From Candidatus Polarisedimenticola svalbardensis (lineage in GTDB: Bacteria > Acidobacteriota > Polarisedimenticolia > Polarisedimenticolales > Polarisedimenticolaceae), in NCBI GenBank assembly GCA_014764515.1, contig JACXWD010000001.1:1-64000 (forward strand): a stretch of DNA of 64,000 nucleotides, read 5' to 3'. A program made the translations under genes and the position numbers. Positions 36,306 to 45,886 of this stretch are shown one piece after another (positions within the stretch are counted from its first letter, which is position 1; each line of letters starts with the position of its first letter). The notes beneath the pieces are model-generated. The model did no database searches. It had not been told where the DNA came from and was given only the letters and a program-made list of their open reading frames with translations.

Positions 36306-36508
36306 TGCCGAAACTGAAGACACACCGTGGCGCGGCCAAACGATTCAAGTCCACCGCCACCGGGAAGTTCAAACGGGGTAAGGCGTACAAGAGCCATATC
36401 CTGACCAAGAAAACGACCAAGCGGAAACGCGGTCTCGATACGCCGACCCTGATCTCCCCACAGGATCAGAAGAAAGTGCAGCACATGCTGCCCTACGGCA
36501 GCCGGTAA
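36305..36508 (+). CDS. rpmI: 50S ribosomal protein L35
   Basis: 67 residues: [20 protein letters not shown] at the start, then basic residues and the [12 protein letters not shown] block. The ATG shares a base with the thrS stop (TAATG). infC, which normally lies between thrS and rpmI, is missing here. Confidence 0.97.
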   Translation: MPKLKTHRGAAKRFKSTATGKFKRGKAYKSHILTKKTTKRKRGLDTPTLISPQDQKKVQHMLPYGSR

Positions 36509-36582
36509 CCAATACCGGTATTTCGGGAACGGGGATCCCGCCGAGCGGGCTGGATTAAGGTCCGACGGCAAGGAGAAGAGAG

Positions 36583-36945
36583 ATGCCCAGAGTTAGAAGA
36601 GGAAACAAGAGACGGCTCAAGCGCAAAAAGATTCTGCGCAGGGCCAAAGGCTATTACCTGGCCAAGTCCAAGCTGTACCGGATCGCCAAGGAGCAGGTCC
36701 AGCGCTCCCTGGCTTTCGCCTACCGGGATCGCAGGCAGAAGAAGCGCCAGTTCCGCCGGCTGTGGATCGTCAGGATCAACGCCGCCGCACGACTGCACGA
36801 CATCTCGTACTCCAGGCTGATGCACGGTCTGAAGGTCGCCGGAGTGGACCTGGATCGGAAGACACTGGCCGATATCGCCGTGGCCGACCCCAAGGCGTTC
36901 GGACAGATCGTCGGCGCAGCCAACGCCGCCATTGCCGGCGCCTGA
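36583..36945 (+). CDS. rplT: 50S ribosomal protein L20
   Basis: 120 residues, the standard length. [20 protein letters not shown] and [19 protein letters not shown] lead into the globular part ([20 protein letters not shown]). The 74-bp gap after rpmI is GC-rich and could fold; L20 is known to regulate this operon in other bacteria. Confidence 0.97.
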   Translation: MPRVRRGNKRRLKRKKILRRAKGYYLAKSKLYRIAKEQVQRSLAFAYRDRRQKKRQFRRLWIVRINAAARLHDISYSRLMHGLKVAGVDLDRKTLADIAVADPKAFGQIVGAANAAIAGA

Positions 36946-36954
36946 CCGGGCGCT

Positions 36955-37980
36955 GTGCTCGACGACCTCCTGAGGATCGAGCGCGAATTCAACCAGGCGC
37001 TTGATGCAGCCGGATTGGATCCGGACGCCGTAGAGGCGATCCGGGTGCGTTTCCTCGGCCGCAAGGCGGAGCTGACCGGCATCATGAAAAAGCTGGGCGC
37101 TCTTTCGAAGGAAGAACGTCCGGCCGCCGGCAAGGCTATCAACGTCCTGAAACAGAAGGTCGCCGCCAGGCTGCAGGAAGCTGCGGACCAGGCCGGCGAG
37201 GCCCAGCGAACCGCCAGCCTGGCCGGCGAACGGGTCGACGTCACGTTGCCGCCCAGGATGCCCTGGACCGGTTCGGTGCACCCGACCACCCACGCGCGGC
37301 GTGAGCTGGAAACGATCTTCCGGGGACTGGGATATTCGGTGGAAAGCGGCCCGGAAGTGGAAGACGACTTCCACAATTTCCAGGCGCTGAACATGCCGCC
37401 GGAGCACCCTGCCCGAGACGGCGCCGATACGTTCTACCTGGACGGCGGCCTGTTGCTCCGGACCCACACCTCGCCGGTGCAGATTCGGACCATGAAGGAT
37501 CGCAAGCCGCCGCTCAAGATGATCTGCCCGGGGCGGGTCTATCGCAGGGACTGGGACGCCACCCACTTGCCGATGTTCCACCAGATCGAGGCGCTGGTCG
37601 TAGACGAGGGGATCACCATGGGTGATCTCAAGGGGACTATGGATGTGGTCTGGAAGCGGTACTTCGGTTCCGAGGTTGAGACCCGGTTGCGCCCGGCCTA
37701 CTTCCCGTTCGTCGAACCGGGTTGCGAGTACGACATCAGCTGCCAGGTCTGCGGCGGCGACGGTTGCCGCATCTGCAAACAGTCAGGCTGGATCGAACTG
37801 GGTGGCGCCGGCATGGTGCACCCGGCAGTGTTCCAGGCGGCCGGCGTCGACCCGGAACGGTATACCGGCTTCGCCTTCGGCCTGGGGATCGACCGCATCG
37901 CCATGATGAAATACGGCATCGACGATCTCCGCTTGCTCATGGAAAACGACACCCGCTTCCTGGGGCAGTTCCCCCTGTAG
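36955..37980 (+). CDS. pheS: phenylalanyl-tRNA synthetase alpha subunit
   Basis: 341 residues from a GTG at 36955. An N-terminal coiled coil precedes the class II core: HPTTHARRELETIFRGLGYS, PVQIRTMKDRKPPLKMICPG, FHQIEALVVDEGITMGDLKG, and motif 3 FAFGLGIDRIAMMKYGIDD. It charges tRNA-Phe together with PheT, whose gene starts 9 bases downstream. Confidence 0.97.
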   Translation: MLDDLLRIEREFNQALDAAGLDPDAVEAIRVRFLGRKAELTGIMKKLGALSKEERPAAGKAINVLKQKVAARLQEAADQAGEAQRTASLAGERVDVTLPPRMPWTGSVHPTTHARRELETIFRGLGYSVESGPEVEDDFHNFQALNMPPEHPARDGADTFYLDGGLLLRTHTSPVQIRTMKDRKPPLKMICPGRVYRRDWDATHLPMFHQIEALVVDEGITMGDLKGTMDVVWKRYFGSEVETRLRPAYFPFVEPGCEYDISCQVCGGDGCRICKQSGWIELGGAGMVHPAVFQAAGVDPERYTGFAFGLGIDRIAMMKYGIDDLRLLMENDTRFLGQFPL

Positions 37981-37989
37981 GAGACAGGA

Positions 37990-40068
37990 ATGCTGGTTTC
38001 ATGCAACTGGCTCCGGGAACTCTGCCCGGTGGACGCCACGCCGGAAAGGCTTGCTGCGGCGCTTACCGCCCGGGGGCTGACGGTGGATGCCGTCGACGCC
38101 GACACCGCGCCCGGGGATGTGGTCCTGGACATCGACATCCCGGCCAACCGGCCGGACTGCCTCGGGCATTTCGGCATCGCACGTGAGGTGGCAGCCGCCT
38201 TCGGCGTCCAGCTCTCCCCTCCCCGGGCGTTGCCGGAGAGCATCGTCCCGTCCGACGAACTTGCCGGCCTGGTATCGGTCACCATCGAAGATCCCGGGCT
38301 GTGCGCCCGGTACACCGCCCGGCTGGTCCGGAGGGTTTCCATCGGCCCGTCCCCTGCACATGTCGCCGACCGCCTGATCGCCTGCGGCCTGAGGCCGATC
38401 AACAACGTGGTGGATATATCCAACATCGTCCTGCTGGAAACCGGACATCCGATCCACACCTTCGACTACCGCCTGGTGAACCAGGGCCGGATCGTGGTCC
38501 GCTGTGCCGGGGAAGCGATGCCGTTCACCACCCTGGACCAGGTGGAACGGAAGCTCACACCGGAGATGCTGGTGATCGCCGACGACCGGCGACCGGTCGC
38601 CCTGGCCGGGGTCATGGGCGGAGCAGACTCCGAAATCGGCAACGACACCACCGACGTCCTGATCGAGGCTGCCTGGTTCGACCCGGTTTCCATCCGGCGG
38701 ACAGCCCGTCGCCTTGGCCTGCCCACCGACGCCAGCCATCGCTTCGAGCGCGGCATGGACAAGGACGGTGTTCTGGCCGCCCAGGGGCTTGCCGTACAAC
38801 TGCTGGAAGAGATCGCCGGAGGCCAGGCGGTGCCGGGCATGATCGATTGCTACCCGGCCCCTGGCGCCCGGGAAACACTGGAACTGCGATATCAGAGAGT
38901 ACAGCGGCTTTTGGGCTACGACCCCGGGGCCGAGGCCATCCACGAGGCGCTGGACGCCCTTCAGCTTGCGCCTCGTGAGGCGGGGGAAGGCCGGGTTGAG
39001 GTACAGGTGCCGTCGTACCGGGTGGACCTGGTGTACGAAGCCGACCTGGTGGAAGAAGTCGCCCGGCATCTCGGCCTGGACCGGCTGCCCTCCACCCTGC
39101 CGCTGACCGTTGCCCCTACCGAAAACGAAACGGTCCATCCCCTGGCGGAGCGAACCCGGAATGTTCTGGCCGGCCTGGGGTTCCAGGAGGCGTTCAACTA
39201 TTCCATGCTGCCGGAAGGGGCGGACGACCGATGGGTTCCCAAGGGGACCCTGCCCGCTCTGGCACTGTCCAACCCGATCGCCGAGCAGCTCGGATTCCTG
39301 CGCCGGTCGATCCTGCCCGGCCTGCTGCAGTCGGCGGACCTGAACCTGAGACGGGGGAACCGGGATCTGCGGCTGTTCGAGATCGGCCGGGTGTTCCTCC
39401 CTGCCGGGGCCGGTGACCAGCGCCCGGACGAGACGTTGCGGGCCGGACTGGCCTGGTCCGGACTGGCGGAGCCGAGACACTGGAGCCGTGACGACCGGCC
39501 GGTGGACATGGTGGACCTGTCCGGAGCGGTGGCAGGAGCGCTGTCCCACCTCCAACCCGGGCTGGCGATCCGGGAAGAACGCTCTGAAACACCTGGATTC
39601 CATCCCGGCCAGGCGACTTCGTTCCGCGGCGCCGACGGCCGTGAACTGGCTACTGCCGGCCGACTCCATCCGGAGCTTCTGGCCCGGTTCGACCTGCCCC
39701 AGGACCTGTTCCTGGCGGAGATCGACCTGGACGCGGTGCTGGCAGCTGCCGGACCCGGGCTCGAATACCAGCCGATCCCGAAAGTGCCTGCAGTTTCGAG
39801 GGATCTGTCCCTGGTCCTGGGCGAAGGGGCCGGGTACCGCCAGGTGGTGGACCTGCTGTCGTCCCGGCCGGCGCCGGCAACCGCCCGTTTCGAAGCGGTG
39901 GACCGCTATGTCGGCTCTCATATCGCAGCGGGTGAAACAGCGCTCACTATCCGTGTTACTCTTGAACCGTACGATCGCACCCTCACCGATGAGGAGACCG
40001 AACGATACCGCCTGGACCTGATTGAGGCCCTGGAATCGTCCGACCTCCCGGTGAAACTCAGGGCCTGA
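37990..40068 (+). CDS. pheT: phenylalanyl-tRNA synthetase beta subunit lacking the OB-fold tRNA-binding domain
   Basis: 692 residues, about 100 shorter than E. coli PheT (795). The N-terminal helix (LVSCNWLRELCPVDATPERL) runs directly into the B1 segment (IDIPANRPDCLGHFGIAREV), so the inserted OB-fold/EMAP domain (about E. coli 40-150) is missing. B3/B4 (SHRFERGMDKD), B5 and the catalytic-like core (FNYSMLPEG) and the C-terminal anticodon-binding FDX domain (IPKVPAVSRDLSLVLGEGAG) are present. Confidence 0.95.
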   Translation: MLVSCNWLRELCPVDATPERLAAALTARGLTVDAVDADTAPGDVVLDIDIPANRPDCLGHFGIAREVAAAFGVQLSPPRALPESIVPSDELAGLVSVTIEDPGLCARYTARLVRRVSIGPSPAHVADRLIACGLRPINNVVDISNIVLLETGHPIHTFDYRLVNQGRIVVRCAGEAMPFTTLDQVERKLTPEMLVIADDRRPVALAGVMGGADSEIGNDTTDVLIEAAWFDPVSIRRTARRLGLPTDASHRFERGMDKDGVLAAQGLAVQLLEEIAGGQAVPGMIDCYPAPGARETLELRYQRVQRLLGYDPGAEAIHEALDALQLAPREAGEGRVEVQVPSYRVDLVYEADLVEEVARHLGLDRLPSTLPLTVAPTENETVHPLAERTRNVLAGLGFQEAFNYSMLPEGADDRWVPKGTLPALALSNPIAEQLGFLRRSILPGLLQSADLNLRRGNRDLRLFEIGRVFLPAGAGDQRPDETLRAGLAWSGLAEPRHWSRDDRPVDMVDLSGAVAGALSHLQPGLAIREERSETPGFHPGQATSFRGADGRELATAGRLHPELLARFDLPQDLFLAEIDLDAVLAAAGPGLEYQPIPKVPAVSRDLSLVLGEGAGYRQVVDLLSSRPAPATARFEAVDRYVGSHIAAGETALTIRVTLEPYDRTLTDEETERYRLDLIEALESSDLPVKLRA

Positions 40069-40092
40069 GCGGCCCGTACGGATTGACACTCG

Positions 40093-40335
40093 ATGAACGC
40101 CAAGATTAAACTATTGGAGGAACGAGTCAGCCAGGCGGTGGATCGGATCCGGACCCTGGCCGATGAACGAACGCTGCTTTGCGGTGAACTGGACCAACAG
40201 AGGGCACAGGCCGCCGAGCTCGAGAAAAACAAGACGACGCTGTCGGGAGAGCTTTCCGGAGAAAACTGGAACCGGAAGGCATCCGAGATCGACGGCATGA
40301 TTGAAGAGGCGATCAGAGCGCTTAAAACCGACTGA
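40093..40335 (+). CDS. ZapB-like coiled-coil protein
   Basis: 80 residues, almost wholly coiled coil (LLEERVSQAVDRIRTLADER, ELDQQRAQAAELEKNKTTLS). Size, composition and position directly before zapA fit the small ZapB-like division proteins found in pheT-zapA operons of several phyla. Sequence alone does not prove homology. Confidence 0.6.
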   Translation: MNAKIKLLEERVSQAVDRIRTLADERTLLCGELDQQRAQAAELEKNKTTLSGELSGENWNRKASEIDGMIEEAIRALKTD

Positions 40336-40378
40336 AACAAAGCAACTGGAACCTGGAAACGGAAGAAGGAGACTCTCG

Positions 40379-40699
40379 TTGGCCGATTCCAAGCTGAATG
40401 ATGCGGGTTCGACGCCGGTTACGATTTTCGGAAGAACGTACCACCTGCGGGGCCACGGCGACCCCGAATACCTTTCTCTGCTCGCCACCCGTGTGGACGA
40501 GAAAATGAGAGAGGTAGCCCGTACTACAGGAACGGCCGATACACTGAAGGTGGCGATCCTGGCAGCCCTGAACCTGGCCGACGACGGCATTCAGGGCCGC
40601 GAGGTCAAAGTGGGCAGGATCTCAGCGGAAGAGCTGACGCGGATCGGTGAAATGACCGCAAGGCTTGACGAGATCCTGGCACCTGATGCCACCGGATGA
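40379..40699 (+). CDS. zapA: cell division protein ZapA
   Basis: 106 residues from a TTG at 40379 with AGAAGGAG upstream. The N-terminal FGRTYHLRGHGDPEYLSLLA and VDEKMREVARTTG are the ZapA signature, followed by the C-terminal helix (EELTRIGEMTARLDEIL). ZapA crosslinks FtsZ filaments. The conserved downstream pair is 6S RNA and rny. Confidence 0.88.
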   Translation: MADSKLNDAGSTPVTIFGRTYHLRGHGDPEYLSLLATRVDEKMREVARTTGTADTLKVAILAALNLADDGIQGREVKVGRISAEELTRIGEMTARLDEILAPDATG

Positions 40700-40708
40700 G
40701 AAACCACG

Positions 40709-40880
40709 GATCCCTGCGGGGTGCGTGATGGATCGTGTCACTTGAGCCTACTTTCGTCCTAGGGGTTCCGAGGCAGTTCCGCGGTGTGCATGCCCTTCGC
40801 TGGGAAGCCTGAAGCGGGCCCGAGGCACCCCACCTGGTGACCCAGGTTCAACCGGTCGGTCCACACGCCCTGCGCGGGGG
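40709..40880 (+). ncRNA. ssrS: 6S RNA
   Basis: About 170 nt between zapA and rny, the standard place for 6S RNA in Deltaproteobacteria and Acidobacteriota. Recognisable pieces are CCCTGCGGGGTGCGTGATGG at the 5' end, GAGCCTACTTTCGTCCTAGG, TGCATGCCCTTCGCTGGGAA and GAAGCCTGAAGCGGGCCCG in the central-bubble arms, ACCTGGTGACCCAGGTTCA, and the closing CACACGCCCTGCGCGGGG that pairs with the 5' end. It binds sigma70 RNA polymerase as a promoter mimic. Exact ends are uncertain by a few bases. Confidence 0.85.
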
Positions 40881-40972
40881 TTTTAATCCCCCATCCTCTG
40901 CAATCTGCCTTATCGACGGCGACCGTCCGTGATGCGCAGCCCCGGCCGCAGGGCTCGTTGGAGATAAAGGCC

Positions 40973-42520
40973 GTGAACATTTGGACCGCCTTCCTCATAC
41001 CATTGGCACTGGGGATCCTTACCGGCGGATTGATCTTCTTCCTCAGTTTGAACGCTTCCAGGCGGCAGGCTGCCGCGGCGGCTGACGAAGCCGAGGGCAT
41101 CCTGGCCGAGGCCCGTGAGCGGGCCATGGAACGGGAGCAGGAGATCCTGGGAGCGGCCCAGGAAAAGGCGATCTCCCTCGAGGACGAACTGGACCGCCGG
41201 GAACAGGAGCTGGACACCCGGGAAACCGGGTTGGACAAGACCAACCTCAAGCTCAAGGACACCCAGGCCGGCCTGGAGCGTGACGGCAGGAAACTGGAGG
41301 ACAAACTCCAGTCCGCCGAATCGGGCCGGGTCCGTGCCCGGGAACTGGAAGAATCGGCAAAATCATCCCATGAGGAAGCGGTCCGGGATCTGGAGCGGGT
41401 GGCCGGCCTTACCGCCGACCAGGCCCGTGAAGAGCTGATGGAGGGCATCAGGGAAGAGGCTCGCCGCAACGGCGCCAGCATCGCCCGGAAGATCGAGGAC
41501 GAGGCCCGGGAAGTTGCCGACCGGGAGGCGGTCGCCATGGTGGTCCGGGCCAGCCAGAAGGTGGACATGCGCCGGTTCGCCCCAACCACCGTGAGCTATG
41601 TGGAGCTCCCGGGGGACGAGATGAAAGGTCGGATCATCGGCCGTGAAGGTCGGAACATCCGGGCCATCGAGAACGCCACCGGCATCGATCTGATTATCGA
41701 CGACACTCCCAACGCCATCCTGATCTCCTCTTTCAACGCCGCCCGCCGGGAGCTTGCCAGGATCGCCATCCAGCGACTGGTGGAGGACGGCAGGATCCAT
41801 CCAGCCAGGATCGAGGAAGTGGTGGAGAAGGTCCGCACCGAATTCGAGGAACTGGTGGAGGAGGCCGGCAACCAGGCCGCCTTCAGCCTGGGAATCTCCG
41901 ACCTGCCGCAGAAACTTGCCAGACGGATCGGTCGGCTGCAGTTCCGAACCTACCACGGCCAGAACCTGCTGCGGCACAGCCTGGAGGTCGCCCTCCTGGC
42001 CGGACACATGGCGGCCCAGATCGGCGCCCAGGTGGACACGGTGCACAGGGCAGGCCTGTTCCACGAAATCGGCGCCGTGGACGATACGGTCACCGGACAC
42101 ACCGCACTGACCTCCAGTGAGCTGGCAGGGAAATTCGGCGAGGCGCCGGAAGTGGTGCACGCCATCCAGGCCCTCCATCCGGACGTGGAGGCGGCCAGCA
42201 TGGAAGCGATGCTCATGAACACAGCCAACCGCATCTCCAACAACCGGCCGGGAGCGAGGAAAGACAACCTGGAGGTGTTTATCGAGCGCCTGACCCGCCT
42301 GGAAGCGATCGCCCTGCGGTATGACGGCGTCAACCAGGCCATCGCCATCAAATCCGGAAAAGAGGTCCGGGTTGTCCTGGACGCGACGGTTGCGGACGAC
42401 AACCAGGCCTACATCCTGGCCGGCGAGATTGCCCGTTCTCTGGAACGTGAACTGGTCTATCCGGGCCAGATCAAGGTATCGGTACTCCGGGAAACCCGCT
42501 CGGTCCACTACGCAGTCTGA
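40973..42520 (+). CDS. rny: ribonuclease Y
   Basis: 515 residues: an N-terminal membrane helix (TAFLIPLALGILTGGLIFFL), a long coiled coil (about 35-165), a KH domain (VELPGDEMKGRIIGREGRNI) and an HD domain (LRHSLEVALLAGHMA, GLFHEIGAVDD). It initiates mRNA decay at the inner membrane. I use the GTG at 40973 with GGAGATAAAG upstream; a TTG at 40958 is the longer option. Confidence 0.95.
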   Translation: MNIWTAFLIPLALGILTGGLIFFLSLNASRRQAAAAADEAEGILAEARERAMEREQEILGAAQEKAISLEDELDRREQELDTRETGLDKTNLKLKDTQAGLERDGRKLEDKLQSAESGRVRARELEESAKSSHEEAVRDLERVAGLTADQAREELMEGIREEARRNGASIARKIEDEAREVADREAVAMVVRASQKVDMRRFAPTTVSYVELPGDEMKGRIIGREGRNIRAIENATGIDLIIDDTPNAILISSFNAARRELARIAIQRLVEDGRIHPARIEEVVEKVRTEFEELVEEAGNQAAFSLGISDLPQKLARRIGRLQFRTYHGQNLLRHSLEVALLAGHMAAQIGAQVDTVHRAGLFHEIGAVDDTVTGHTALTSSELAGKFGEAPEVVHAIQALHPDVEAASMEAMLMNTANRISNNRPGARKDNLEVFIERLTRLEAIALRYDGVNQAIAIKSGKEVRVVLDATVADDNQAYILAGEIARSLERELVYPGQIKVSVLRETRSVHYAV

Positions 42521-42529
42521 GACACAGCC

Positions 42530-43327
42530 ATGCAGATACTGTTCATCGGTGACATCGTCGGGGAGCCGGGTCGAAGAGTGACCCGCAGGGCGCTGAAAAA
42601 GCTGAAGCGCACCACCATGCCCGATCTGGTCATCGCCAACGGCGAGAACGCCGCCGGCGGAGCAGGAATCACCCCGGAGATAGCCGACGAGCTGCTTTCC
42701 GCCGGGATTGATGTCCTCACAGGCGGCAACCATACCTGGGACAAGCGGGAGATCCTGCCGCTTCTGGACCAGGCGGACAACATCCTCCGGCCGGCCAACT
42801 ACCCGGAAGGCACACCCGGTTCCGGTGTCTGCCTCGCCCCTGCCCGCAGCGGCGAGATGGTGGCGGTGGTGAACCTGATGGGCCGGGTGTTCATGGCGTC
42901 GATCGACGACCCGTTCCGGGCGGCCGACCGGATCCTGGAAGAGATCGGCGACGCCGCCTCCACGATCATCGTGGATATGCACGGCGAGGCGACCAGCGAG
43001 AAAATCGCCATGGCCCGCTACCTGGACGGCCGGGTTACTGCGGTCCTGGGCACCCATACCCATGTCCCCACCGCCGACGCCCGCATCCTGCCTGGAGGAA
43101 CCGGCGCGGTAACCGACGTCGGAATGACCGGTCCCATCGATTCGATTATCGGAGTGGAAGCCGGCCTTGTCCTGACCCGGTTCCTGACCCAGCGCCCGGT
43201 CCGTTTCCGCACTGCAGCCGGACAGGCCAGGTTGAACGGCATCCTCATCGAAACCACCGACGACGGCGGCCGGGCCGCACGGATCGAGCGTTACGAATAT
43301 ACGGAGGAAGGCGGAGGGCCGTCATGA
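42530..43327 (+). CDS. ymdB: YmdB family metallophosphoesterase
   Basis: 265 residues of the TIGR00282 family: FIGDIVGEPGRRVTRRALKK, IANGENAAGGAGI, TGGNHTWDKRE, and VLGTHTHVPTADARILPGG with the metal-binding His pair. In Bacillus YmdB hydrolyses cyclic nucleotides and tunes RNase Y. It is directly downstream of rny, as is usual. Confidence 0.92.
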   Translation: MQILFIGDIVGEPGRRVTRRALKKLKRTTMPDLVIANGENAAGGAGITPEIADELLSAGIDVLTGGNHTWDKREILPLLDQADNILRPANYPEGTPGSGVCLAPARSGEMVAVVNLMGRVFMASIDDPFRAADRILEEIGDAASTIIVDMHGEATSEKIAMARYLDGRVTAVLGTHTHVPTADARILPGGTGAVTDVGMTGPIDSIIGVEAGLVLTRFLTQRPVRFRTAAGQARLNGILIETTDDGGRAARIERYEYTEEGGGPS

Positions 43328-44214
43328 ACAATCTCAAGAGCCGGCTTGCCCCTCGCCGGGAGCTCATCGACCGCGAACTGGACCGGCTGCTGACGCCGTC
43401 CGCCTCCCCTGCCGCCACCGTGGAGAAGGCGATGCATTACGCCGTTATGGGAGGGGGCAAACGCTTGAGGCCGATCCTGGCGCTTGAAGCCTGCCTGGCC
43501 TGCGGCGGCGATGACTCTGCCGTGCTTGCGCCGGCGTCCGCCCTTGAAATGATCCACACTTACTCCCTGGTCCACGACGACCTGCCGGCCATGGACGACG
43601 ACGACCTCAGGCGTGGCAGGGCGACCACTCATAAAGTTTACGGCGACGCCATGGCGATCCTGGCCGGTGACGGCCTCCTGACACTGGCGTTCCGGATACT
43701 GGGCTCCCAGCCGGCGGGTGACGGTTTCGCCGTCGCACGCTGCAAGGCGGTGGCACTGATTGCGGAGCGCGCCGGAGTCACCGGGATGGTCGGTGGACAG
43801 GTGGCCGACCTGGAAGCGGAAGGGCGGCCTTTCGATCGGGAACGGCTGGAATGGATTCATCGACACAAAACCGGCGCCCTGCTTCGGGCTTCCGTCGAGC
43901 TGGGAGCGGTCCTTGCCGGAGCAGACGAAACCGGCCTGGGCGCACTGCAGCGGTACGGAGACGGGCTGGGCCTGGCGTTCCAGATCTCGGACGACATCCT
44001 GGACTGCACGGCAACCGCTGCGGACCTGGGAAAGACTCCAGGGAAAGATCGAGAAGCGGGCAAGACCACGTACCCGGCCCTGCTGGGCCTGGACGGCGCC
44101 CGGGCCGAGGCGGACCACCAGGCCGAAATCGCCGTGGCGGCCCTTTCGGATCTGCCCGGCGACACCTCGATCCTGGCCGCTCTGGCCCGCTATACCGTGA
44201 CGAGATCATCCTGA
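43324..44214 (+). CDS. ispA: farnesyl/geranyl diphosphate synthase
   Basis: 296 residues, a trans-prenyl transferase. First Asp-rich motif DDLPAMDDDDLRRGR (about 86-100), second QISDDILDCTAT (about 223-234), and GGGKRLRPILALEA. It condenses IPP units made by the MEP pathway, to which ispE at 13.9 kb belongs. The ATG overlaps the ymdB stop by 4 bases; xseB and dxs, frequent companions, are not here. Confidence 0.94.
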   Translation: MNNLKSRLAPRRELIDRELDRLLTPSASPAATVEKAMHYAVMGGGKRLRPILALEACLACGGDDSAVLAPASALEMIHTYSLVHDDLPAMDDDDLRRGRATTHKVYGDAMAILAGDGLLTLAFRILGSQPAGDGFAVARCKAVALIAERAGVTGMVGGQVADLEAEGRPFDRERLEWIHRHKTGALLRASVELGAVLAGADETGLGALQRYGDGLGLAFQISDDILDCTATAADLGKTPGKDREAGKTTYPALLGLDGARAEADHQAEIAVAALSDLPGDTSILAALARYTVTRSS

Positions 44215-45017
44215 TGGCCCGGCCCCGCCTGGACCAGATCCTGGTGGAGCGTGGGCTGGCGCCGTCCCGCACACGGGCCCAGGCGCTGATCATGGCCGGA
44301 CGGGTCCGCAGCGACGGCATCCGGCTGGAGAAGCCGGGATCGCGGCTGGACCCGGACATCCCCCTGGCGGTGGACCCGGGTGAGCACTACGTCAGCCGGG
44401 GCGGCCTGAAGCTTGCGGGTGCGCTGGCCATGTTCCCCGGCGGTGTTGCCGGACTGACCGGACTGGACGTCGGAGCCTCCACAGGCGGATTCACCCAGGT
44501 CCTGCTGGAGGCCGGGGCCGAACGGGTCATCGCCCTGGACGTCGGACGGGGCCAACTGGACTGGTCCCTCCGGACCGACCCCCGGGTGACTGTGATCGAA
44601 GGGTTCAACGCCCGCCACATGAACCCTTCCGATCTCCCCTTCCCTCCGGACATCGCCGTGATCGACGTTTCGTTTATCTCCCTGACCCTGATCCTTCCGC
44701 CAGTGTTCCGTTGTCTCCCACCTGACGGACAGGTGGTGACCCTGGTCAAGCCCCAGTTCGAGGCCGGCCGCACGAAAGTCGGGAAGGGCGGCATCGTGCG
44801 AGACCCGGCGGTGCACCGGGAAGTGCTGCGGCGCATCGCCGGGTTCGCCGTTCTAAACCGCTGGGGAATCCGATCCGTTGCTGTATCCTCCATCCGTGGA
44901 GCGGAAGGGAACGTGGAATTTTTCATCGGGCTGGCCGCAGGAACCGAAGGTCTGGATCCTGATGCGGTGGAGAGCCTGATAGGCCAGGTGACCGCGACCT
45001 GTGAAGGAGCATCCTGA
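44214..45017 (+). CDS. tlyA: TlyA family rRNA 2'-O-methyltransferase/hemolysin
   Basis: 267 residues: an N-terminal S4 RNA-binding domain (RPRLDQILVERGLAPSRTRA), the SAM-binding FtsJ-like core (GLDVGASTGGFTQVLLEAGA), DVSFISLTLILPPV and LVKPQFEAGRTKVGKGGIVR. It methylates ribosomal RNA in Mycobacterium and relatives; the hemolysin name is historical. The ATG overlaps the ispA stop (TGATG). Confidence 0.9.
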   Translation: MARPRLDQILVERGLAPSRTRAQALIMAGRVRSDGIRLEKPGSRLDPDIPLAVDPGEHYVSRGGLKLAGALAMFPGGVAGLTGLDVGASTGGFTQVLLEAGAERVIALDVGRGQLDWSLRTDPRVTVIEGFNARHMNPSDLPFPPDIAVIDVSFISLTLILPPVFRCLPPDGQVVTLVKPQFEAGRTKVGKGGIVRDPAVHREVLRRIAGFAVLNRWGIRSVAVSSIRGAEGNVEFFIGLAAGTEGLDPDAVESLIGQVTATCEGAS

Positions 45018-45886
45018 TGAACCGCCCGGTCGGCAAGGTGGTTGTGGTGGCCCGCACCGGCTCGGACCGTCCGCTGGAGCTTGCGTCCCGCATCGGCGGC
45101 TGGCTCAAGGAAAGGGGGGTGTCGGTTCAGTTCGATCTGGCCACCAGCACCGCCCTCGGTCTGAGGAACGGCGTCCGGAGAGACGCCATCCCCAAGAAGA
45201 CCGACCTGGTCATCGCCGCCGGCGGTGACGGCACACTGCTCTCCATCGCGCGTTCGGTCTCCCCCCAGGGTATTCCGATCCTGGGAGTCAACATGGGCAG
45301 CATGGGGTTCCTCACCGAACTCCAACCTGACGAACTGCTGCCGAACCTGGACAAGGTCGTCTCCGGTGATTACCGCATCGAGGAACGGGCGACGCTGAGG
45401 GTCCGGCTGATGCACGGCGACCAGGCGTTGAATGAACACATGGCGCTGAACGACGTCGTGGTCACCAAGAGCGCCCTGGCCAGGATGATCGGGCTGGAGC
45501 TCTGGCTCGACCAGAACCGGATGGCGTCCTACACAAGCGACGGCCTGATCCTCGCCACGCCGACTGGATCCACCGCCTACAGCCTGTCCGCCGGCGGGCC
45601 GGTCCTGGACCCGGAGGTGGACGCCTTCGTGGTGACGCCGATCTGCCCCCACAGCATGGCGTACCGGCCCACGGTGATTCCAGGCAACACTTCGATCCAG
45701 GTCGCCCTGAAGGAAGGGACCCATGAAGAGGTCTACGTTACCCTGGACGGCCAGATCGGATTCCCGATCAGCCACCAGGACGTCCTGCACGTCGATCGCC
45801 ACCCGGCGCCGGTGCGGCTCCTGAGGCTGTCGGATCGCAGCTTTTACGAAGTGCTCCGTACCAAGCTGAAATGGGGGGAAAGGTAA
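45017..45886 (+). CDS. nadK: NAD+ kinase
   Basis: 289 residues. The diagnostic GGDGT loop is AAGGDGTLLSIARSV; NMGSMGFLTE, YTSDGLILATPTGSTAYSLS (ATP/NAD binding) and PICPHSMAYRP follow. It makes NADP from NAD. The ATG overlaps the tlyA stop and its own 3' end overlaps the MFS gene. Confidence 0.96.
   Translation: MNRPVGKVVVVARTGSDRPLELASRIGGWLKERGVSVQFDLATSTALGLRNGVRRDAIPKKTDLVIAAGGDGTLLSIARSVSPQGIPILGVNMGSMGFLTELQPDELLPNLDKVVSGDYRIEERATLRVRLMHGDQALNEHMALNDVVVTKSALARMIGLELWLDQNRMASYTSDGLILATPTGSTAYSLSAGGPVLDPEVDAFVVTPICPHSMAYRPTVIPGNTSIQVALKEGTHEEVYVTLDGQIGFPISHQDVLHVDRHPAPVRLLRLSDRSFYEVLRTKLKWGER

Noticed and set aside
37999-40089. 696-residue open frame on minus
   Set aside because: Antisense shadow of pheT with no recognisable domain.
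40876-40892. GGGGG-TTTTAAT-CCCCC as a Rho-independent terminator of 6S RNA
   Set aside because: There is no U-run after the stem; it could equally be chance or part of the 3' trailer.
41363-43063. 566-residue open frame on minus
   Set aside because: Antisense shadow of rny and ymdB.
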